A model generated the notes under the pieces. The model was not told the origin of the DNA, did no database searches, and saw nothing but the letters and a program-made list of their open reading frames with translations. This document shows, in pieces, positions 6,752 through 11,162 of a DNA stretch of 11,162 nt (positions are counted from its first letter, which is position 1; each line of letters begins with the position of its first letter). Source of the DNA: Bacteroidota bacterium (lineage in GTDB: Bacteria; Bacteroidota; Bacteroidia; Chitinophagales; Chitinophagaceae). Both the position numbers and the translations under genes were made by a program. The stretch is from NCBI GenBank assembly GCA_023429985.1, contig JAEZCV010000058.1:1-11162 (forward strand). The letters run 5' to 3'.

Positions 6752-8569
6752 ATGACAAATGAACCCAGAGAATTTTATTCAGCCAACATCACTAAGCACC
6801 AGCAGGCACTTGAACTGCTTCAAAAGAAAAGAACTCGCTTAGGCTGGCAGCGCCTGATCGTTTTCCTCCTCACCATTGCAGCCACTTATTATGTTTTTGT
6901 TTCCTTTGGCTTGTGGGGTATAATTGCATTATGTACGGGAATTGGAATTCTTCTTTTTCTTGTTTCAAAAGATGTAAATAATAACCAGAGCATTGCACAT
7001 AGAAAAAAACTTATTGGAATCAGCAAAGATGAACTGCGTTTTCTTGATCATGACTTCAAACATGCTTATGATGGAGCCGTATTCAACCCTTCTTTGCACG
7101 ATTATTCCAACGACCTTGACCTGTTTGGCAAGGCATCTTTATTTCAATACGTCAACCGCGCTTATACCGAACAGGGAAGAGAAAGACTGGCTAACAACCT
7201 GCTTCGTCCACTCGAACTCCCAACAATAAAACAAAGACATGAGGCATGCAATGAATTATCATCCCTGACAACATGGAGAGAAGAATTCCAGGCACTTGCC
7301 ATGCTGCATCCACTGAGCACTAAAACAGCATTAGAAACCAGCCGGTGGATGAAAGAAGAACAGCAACATTTCAAATCCAAAGCATGGCCTGTATTTATTT
7401 TTATCTACAGCGCCATCACTTTAGGTTCGGCACTGGCAGCCATACTGGGATATATTCCCGGACCTATTTTCATTTTTCTTTTTGGACTTTACTTTACAAC
7501 AGCCATTATACTGAGCAGGAATACCATCAAGCCTTATATACAATTAGGTGGCATAGTAAAAGAGATCAGCACCATGCAAAGAATGGTGGAATGGATCGAG
7601 CAACCATCATTCAAATCACACTACATCAATAAATTAAGGAATGAAGCGGCACCGGGGAATGAAAAAGCATCAGACCAGATAAAAGAATTAAGATCCATTC
7701 TCGATAAATTCGACCTGCGCTTAAGTATTGTTGGATTGTTATTCTTCAATAGCTTTTTACTTTGGGATATCCGGCAGATGCTTGCCCTAAATAAATGGAG
7801 AGAAAAGAACCGTTCAACTATATCTCAATGGTTTGTGCTGGTAGCAGAAATGGAAGTGCTGAACAGTTTAGCAACACTTCAATATAACCACCCTCAATGG
7901 TGTGTTCCAAATTTCACAGAAAAACATTTCCATTTTGATGCAAGAGAATTAGGACATCCGTTAATTGCAGCAGATAAAAGAGTAAGCAGTGATTTTAAAA
8001 TGGAAGGTCCGCCAAAAATTGGACTGATAACCGGTTCTAACATGGCAGGCAAAAGCACGTTTTTAAGAAGTCTGGGTGTGAACATGGTGCTGGCGCAGGC
8101 AGGCGCTGTTGTTTGTGCCAAAACTTTTGAATGCACACCCGTAAAGATCATGAGCAGCATGCGCATTGCCGATGATCTTTCTGAAAACACTTCCACTTTT
8201 TATGCGGAACTGAAAAAGCTCAAAACAATTATAGAAGCCGTAAACAGGAAGGAAGAAGTTTTTATTTTGCTGGATGAGATCTTGCGAGGCACCAATTCTT
8301 ACGACAGGCATTTAGGTTCCGCAGCTCTTATTGAACAAGTCATTCGCGAAAATGCGGTAGCCGTACTGGCTACGCACGATGTGGAACTGGCTTCGCTGAA
8401 AGATAAATTCACCGGGGAAATTGAAAATTATCATTTTGATGTACAGGTGGAAGGCGAAGAATTGTTTTTTGATTATAAACTCAAGAATGGTGTTTGCCAG
8501 AGCCTGAATGCATCTATTTTGATGAAGAAGATTGGGATAAGGCTGGGGGAAGAGGGAAGAAAAGTTTAG
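6752..8569 (+). CDS. Membrane-anchored MutS-like ATPase (MutS domain V family)
   Basis: The product is 605 residues from the ATG at 6752. A longer reading from 6674 would overlap the upstream gene by about 70 bases, so the 7-base gap is preferred. Hydrophobic segments at about 34-52, 54-72, 211-233 and 236-254, plus a weaker one at 323-340, indicate membrane attachment. The C-terminal third is a MutS-type ABC ATPase: HPLI at 402-405, Walker A GSNMAGKST at 428-436, STFYAELKK near 487-495, Walker B with Asp508-Glu509 in ILLDEILRGTNS, and a THD switch near 550. The mismatch-binding and connector domains of true MutS are absent and the protein is much shorter than MutS. A role in mismatch repair is therefore unlikely; the ligand is unknown. 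The TAG stop (8567-8569) falls within the first unit of an octamer repeat array, so the last codons are repeat-derived. Family assignment is strong; role is unknown. Confidence 0.88.
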   Translation: MTNEPREFYSANITKHQQALELLQKKRTRLGWQRLIVFLLTIAATYYVFVSFGLWGIIALCTGIGILLFLVSKDVNNNQSIAHRKKLIGISKDELRFLDHDFKHAYDGAVFNPSLHDYSNDLDLFGKASLFQYVNRAYTEQGRERLANNLLRPLELPTIKQRHEACNELSSLTTWREEFQALAMLHPLSTKTALETSRWMKEEQQHFKSKAWPVFIFIYSAITLGSALAAILGYIPGPIFIFLFGLYFTTAIILSRNTIKPYIQLGGIVKEISTMQRMVEWIEQPSFKSHYINKLRNEAAPGNEKASDQIKELRSILDKFDLRLSIVGLLFFNSFLLWDIRQMLALNKWREKNRSTISQWFVLVAEMEVLNSLATLQYNHPQWCVPNFTEKHFHFDARELGHPLIAADKRVSSDFKMEGPPKIGLITGSNMAGKSTFLRSLGVNMVLAQAGAVVCAKTFECTPVKIMSSMRIADDLSENTSTFYAELKKLKTIIEAVNRKEEVFILLDEILRGTNSYDRHLGSAALIEQVIRENAVAVLATHDVELASLKDKFTGEIENYHFDVQVEGEELFFDYKLKNGVCQSLNASILMKKIGIRLGEEGRKV

Positions 8570-8595
8570 TTGTTTAGGCGTTTAGTTGTTTAGCA
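8564..8595. repeat. GTTTAGNN octamer array, four copies (left arm)
   Basis: The units are GTTTAGTT (8564), GTTTAGGC (8572), GTTTAGTT (8580) and GTTTAGCA (8588), in exact 8-base phase. The first unit contains the last sense codon and the TAG stop of the MutS-like gene. The array is mirrored by four CTAAACNN units downstream. Confidence 0.85.
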
Positions 8596-8651
8596 GGATT
8601 CGACCAAACCCCAATAAAGTTCGGGAAACAGAGTGAGTGCGGAGTGTTGTC

Positions 8652-8683
8652 CTAAACGACTAAACGACTAAACGTCTAAACCT
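8652..8683. repeat. CTAAACNN octamer array, four copies (right arm, inverted)
   Basis: The units are CTAAACGA (8652), CTAAACGA (8660), CTAAACGT (8668) and CTAAACCT (8676), the reverse complement of the left array's core. As RNA, 8564-8593 can pair with 8652-8681 at 28 of 30 positions (two of them G-U), mismatched only at 8570 and 8578, around a 58-base loop (8594-8651). The hairpin could stop or protect the MutS-like transcript. The loop holds several GAGTG words (8631, 8635, 8642) and no ORF. Confidence 0.85.
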
Positions 8684-8707
8684 CCTCCTATCCCTCCCCA
8701 ACTTTCC

Positions 8708-8715
8708 TATCTTTG
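8708..8715 (+). promoter_or_regulatory. Probable -7 promoter element of aspS
   Basis: TATCTTTG matches TAnnTTTG exactly and sits 33 bases before the aspS start, predicting a short leader beginning near 8721. No good TTTG/TTG -33 element is seen in the pyrimidine-rich stretch upstream, so the call rests on the -7 box alone. A small stem, GCCCT (8717-8721) with AGGGC (8730-8734), could form at the start of the leader; its importance is unknown. Confidence 0.55.
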
Positions 8716-8748
8716 CGCCCTGCCTGGTTAGGGCATTTAAATTGAATT

Positions 8749-10575
8749 ATGTTTCGTTCTCATACCTGCGGTGAATTAAGGCTCCATCATGCAAATAAAG
8801 AAGTAACCCTTTCGGGCTGGGTGCAAACCATTCGTAAGTTTGGTTCCATCACTTTTGTTGACCTGCGCGACCGCTATGGCATCACCCAGTTATTGTTTGG
8901 TGAAGAACTCACCCAACAGCTGGATGCCAACCCGCTGGGAAGGGAATTTGTTTTGCAGGCTTCCGGACTGGTAACAGAAAGATCTAACAAGAACAGTAAC
9001 ATTCCTACGGGAGATATTGAGATTACCGTCAGTTCTTTTAAAGTGCTGAACAAATCTGCCGTTCCCCCGTTTACCATACAGGACGATACAGATGGAGGCG
9101 ATGACCTGCGCATGAAATACCGGTTCCTCGACCTGAGAAGAAATGCGGTGAAGAAAAACCTTGAATTAAGGTATGCTGTGAACCGTGCCACGCGTGATTA
9201 CCTGCACCAGCACCAGTTCATGGATATTGAAACGCCATTTCTGATCAAATCAACTCCTGAAGGTGCACGTGATTTTGTGGTTCCTTCGCGCATGAACCCA
9301 GGGGAATTTTATGCACTGCCACAGTCGCCGCAAACTTTTAAGCAGTTGCTGATGGTGAGTGGTTACGACAGGTATTACCAGGTGGTGAAATGTTTCAGGG
9401 ATGAAGACCTGCGTGCCGACAGGCAGCCGGAGTTTACACAAATAGACTGCGAGATGTCGTTTGTGGAGCAGGAGGACATTATTGAAATGTTTGAAGGGCT
9501 GGTGAAATATCTTTTTAAAGAAGTTAAGGGCATAGAATACAAGCAGGAGGTGGAGCGAATGACCTGGGAAGATGCCATGTGGAATTATGGAAATGACAAA
9601 CCCGACATCAGGTTTGGAATGAAGATCGCCAACCTGAAATCCGCATTTAATAAAGCAGGTAAGATAGAAGCAACCGGAGAGTTGATCAACGGTGCCGGCT
9701 TTGGTGTGTTTGATAATGCCGAAACAGTTCTTGCCATTGCTGTTCCCGGTGCTGCAGAATATACAAGAAAGCAACTGGATGAATTGACCGACTGGGTGAA
9801 ACGTCCACAGGTAGGCATGCAGGGTATGGTGCACATAAAAGCGAATAAGGATGGCAGTTATAAGAGCAGCGTTGATAAGTTTTATGCTGAGGATAAACTT
9901 AAAGCCATTGCGGGTGCAGCAAATGCACAGCCGGGCGACCTTGTATTAATACTTGCCGGTGCAGAAGAAAGAACCCGGAAGGCGATCAGTGATCTCAGGC
10001 TTGAGCTGGGACAAAGGCTTGGATTAAGAAATCCGGCGGAGTTCAGGTTATTATGGGTGATTGATTTTCCATTATTTGAATACGATGAAGAAGGAAACCG
10101 CTGGGTGGCCAGGCATCATCCGTTTACTTCTCCCAAGCCCGATCATATAGAAACCATGATCAGCAACGATCCAAAGATTGCAAATGCAGCTGAATACCTG
10201 AAACATCCTTATGCCAATATAAAAGCCAACGCCTACGACCTGGTAATGAATGGAAATGAAGTGGGCGGAGGCTCCATTCGTATTTACCAGAGAGAACTGC
10301 AGGAAAAAATGTTTGCAGCTTTAGGTATGAGCAAGGAAGAAGCCCAGCATAAGTTTGGATTTTTATTAGGTGCATTTGAATACGGCGCGCCACCGCATGG
10401 AGGTATTGCCTTTGGCATGGACAGGCTCTGTGCAATTTTAGGGGGCAGTGAAAGCATTCGTGATTTTATTGCCTTTCCAAAAAATAACAGTGGAAGAGAT
10501 GTAATGCTGGATGCCCCATCAACCATTGATGAAAAGCAACTGGAAGAACTTCAACTGGAAAGCAAGGCGAAGTAG
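8749..10575 (+). CDS. aspS: Aspartate--tRNA ligase (aspartyl-tRNA synthetase)
   Basis: This cytoplasmic class II enzyme charges tRNA-Asp with aspartate using ATP. At 608 residues it has the normal length of the bacterial form. The N-terminal OB-fold anticodon-binding domain (about 1-105) starts with CGELRL and includes GWVQTIRKFGS and DLRDRYG. Class II motif 1 lies around FMDIETPFLIKSTPEGARDF (about 155-175). Motif 2 contains FRDEDLRADRQPEFTQID (residues 216-233, with Arg217 the expected ATP-binding arginine). The bacteria-specific GAD insertion domain spans about 290-410. Motif 3 is GIAFGMDR (552-559), where Arg559 should contact ATP. The start agrees with the known N-terminal pattern of the family. 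Phe31 occupies the position of Leu30 in discriminating E. coli AspRS and His31 in a non-discriminating enzyme. A -7 promoter element lies 33 bases upstream, and the gene appears to be transcribed alone. Its stop codon touches that of the opposing gene. Confidence 0.98.
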   Translation: MFRSHTCGELRLHHANKEVTLSGWVQTIRKFGSITFVDLRDRYGITQLLFGEELTQQLDANPLGREFVLQASGLVTERSNKNSNIPTGDIEITVSSFKVLNKSAVPPFTIQDDTDGGDDLRMKYRFLDLRRNAVKKNLELRYAVNRATRDYLHQHQFMDIETPFLIKSTPEGARDFVVPSRMNPGEFYALPQSPQTFKQLLMVSGYDRYYQVVKCFRDEDLRADRQPEFTQIDCEMSFVEQEDIIEMFEGLVKYLFKEVKGIEYKQEVERMTWEDAMWNYGNDKPDIRFGMKIANLKSAFNKAGKIEATGELINGAGFGVFDNAETVLAIAVPGAAEYTRKQLDELTDWVKRPQVGMQGMVHIKANKDGSYKSSVDKFYAEDKLKAIAGAANAQPGDLVLILAGAEERTRKAISDLRLELGQRLGLRNPAEFRLLWVIDFPLFEYDEEGNRWVARHHPFTSPKPDHIETMISNDPKIANAAEYLKHPYANIKANAYDLVMNGNEVGGGSIRIYQRELQEKMFAALGMSKEEAQHKFGFLLGAFEYGAPPHGGIAFGMDRLCAILGGSESIRDFIAFPKNNSGRDVMLDAPSTIDEKQLEELQLESKAK

Positions 10576-11162
10576 TTATTGGTATTGTTCCAATTCAACC
10601 GACCATGCGATGCCCGCCTTAAAATCTTCACCTTCCAATGTTTTAAGGATTCCAAAAGGAAACCAGTCGTATGTATTTCGACCTAACCACCGACTGTATG
10701 TGTTGGTCATGTTATAAAACATTTTTAAACCAGTAATGCATTTTTTATCATCGGACGGCGCCCATGAGATCCCAATAAAAAAGCTTTCCATATCCGACAG
10801 GAAGAGGCTATCTAAAGAAAGATCAATAGTAAGTATTTCCTTCTTCACATTTTTCCGGTTAACAGCTACCAGTTTTTGAAATAGAGGTTCTCCAGGCGTT
10901 CCGGTGACGCTGTCCTTTTGATATACATGCAGAAGTAAGGGACTAAAGCAGGCCAGTTTTTCAACAGGGATAAATATCTTGTTCAGCTTATACTCCTTTT
11001 CATCTGTGTGAAGAAAAAACTCCTGTGCAAATTCAGGTTTGCCACTAGAAGGGCCCCAGGATTCCCAATGCTTTAAAGTATCTGCATCATTTCCCAATGA
11101 AATCATTTTCTCCGGCTTCCTGTTCCTGATTGTAACTGCAGCAAGACTTGAAACTTTAGGAG
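10576..11162 (-). CDS. C-terminal part of an uncharacterised protein, possibly carboxypeptidase-regulatory-like
   Basis: The minus-strand frame stays open to the window edge, so the ATG at 11106 is probably internal and the gene starts beyond 11162; about 195 residues are visible. Upstream of that ATG the reading continues PKVSSLAAVTIRNRKPEK, then MISLGND. A phrase of the type 'L..VTIR.RK....SLGN' usually follows the carboxypeptidase-regulatory-like (CarboxypepD_reg) beta domain in Bacteroidota envelope proteins as I recall them; that domain itself would lie outside the window. The rest (KLNKIFIPVEK, LLLHVYQKDSVTGTPGEPL, ILTIDLSLDSLFL, FFIGISWAP) reads as a soluble beta-rich domain with no membrane segment. 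Two cysteines occur (in KLACFSP and KKCITG). Its TAA stop (10576-10578) directly abuts the aspS stop, leaving no space for a terminator. The coding call is good; the family call is tentative. Confidence 0.7.
   Translation of the reverse strand, partial: PKVSSLAAVTIRNRKPEKMISLGNDADTLKHWESWGPSSGKPEFAQEFFLHTDEKEYKLNKIFIPVEKLACFSPLLLHVYQKDSVTGTPGEPLFQKLVAVNRKNVKKEILTIDLSLDSLFLSDMESFFIGISWAPSDDKKCITGLKMFYNMTNTYSRWLGRNTYDWFPFGILKTLEGEDFKAGIAWSVELEQYQ

Noticed and set aside
9250..9834. 194-residue open frame on the minus strand
   Set aside because: It lies entirely opposite the catalytic and GAD regions of aspS; its His/Phe/Leu-rich reading is typical of an antisense shadow.

Overview
The window looks like chromosomal DNA of a Bacteroidota bacterium, most likely near the Chitinophagaceae. 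The protein families point there: a long Bacteroidota-style alpha-2-macroglobulin, a membrane-anchored MutS-like ATPase, and a carboxypeptidase-regulatory-like protein fragment. So do TAnnTTTG-type -7 promoter elements, the lack of obvious Shine-Dalgarno sites, and intergenic arrays of 7-8-base repeats. The placement is inferred from sequence style; no search was run.

Layout, left to right. Bases 1-4986 hold the 3' part of a very large alpha-2-macroglobulin gene whose start lies outside the window. A 258-base gap (4987-5244) follows, full of short repeats: a long imperfect hairpin, a CGCAAAG cluster, and a TTCACCA heptamer array split by a perfect 20-base palindrome. A D-amino-acid-oxidase-like flavoprotein gene (5245-6312) begins directly after this array. 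Next come a promoter, a small three-helix membrane protein (6340-6744) and, 7 bases later, a membrane-anchored MutS-like ATPase (6752-8569); these two probably form an operon. The 179-base gap 8570-8748 holds two four-copy octamer arrays in opposite orientation that could fold into a hairpin of about 30 base pairs. It also holds the likely promoter of aspS, the aspartyl-tRNA synthetase gene (8749-10575). A gene on the minus strand (10576-11162, 5' end outside the window) converges on aspS so tightly that the two stop codons touch.

The genes do not form one pathway: this is ordinary chromosome with envelope, oxidoreductase, nucleic-acid ATPase and translation functions side by side. I saw no tRNA or rRNA, CRISPR array, insertion sequence, phage gene or toxin-antitoxin pair, and no clearly new multi-gene system. 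The best leads are the loss of the thioester cysteine in an alpha-2-macroglobulin that is cysteine-free throughout its visible length, the MutS-like membrane gene pair, and the repeat architecture of both intergenic gaps, including a stop codon formed by a repeat unit.
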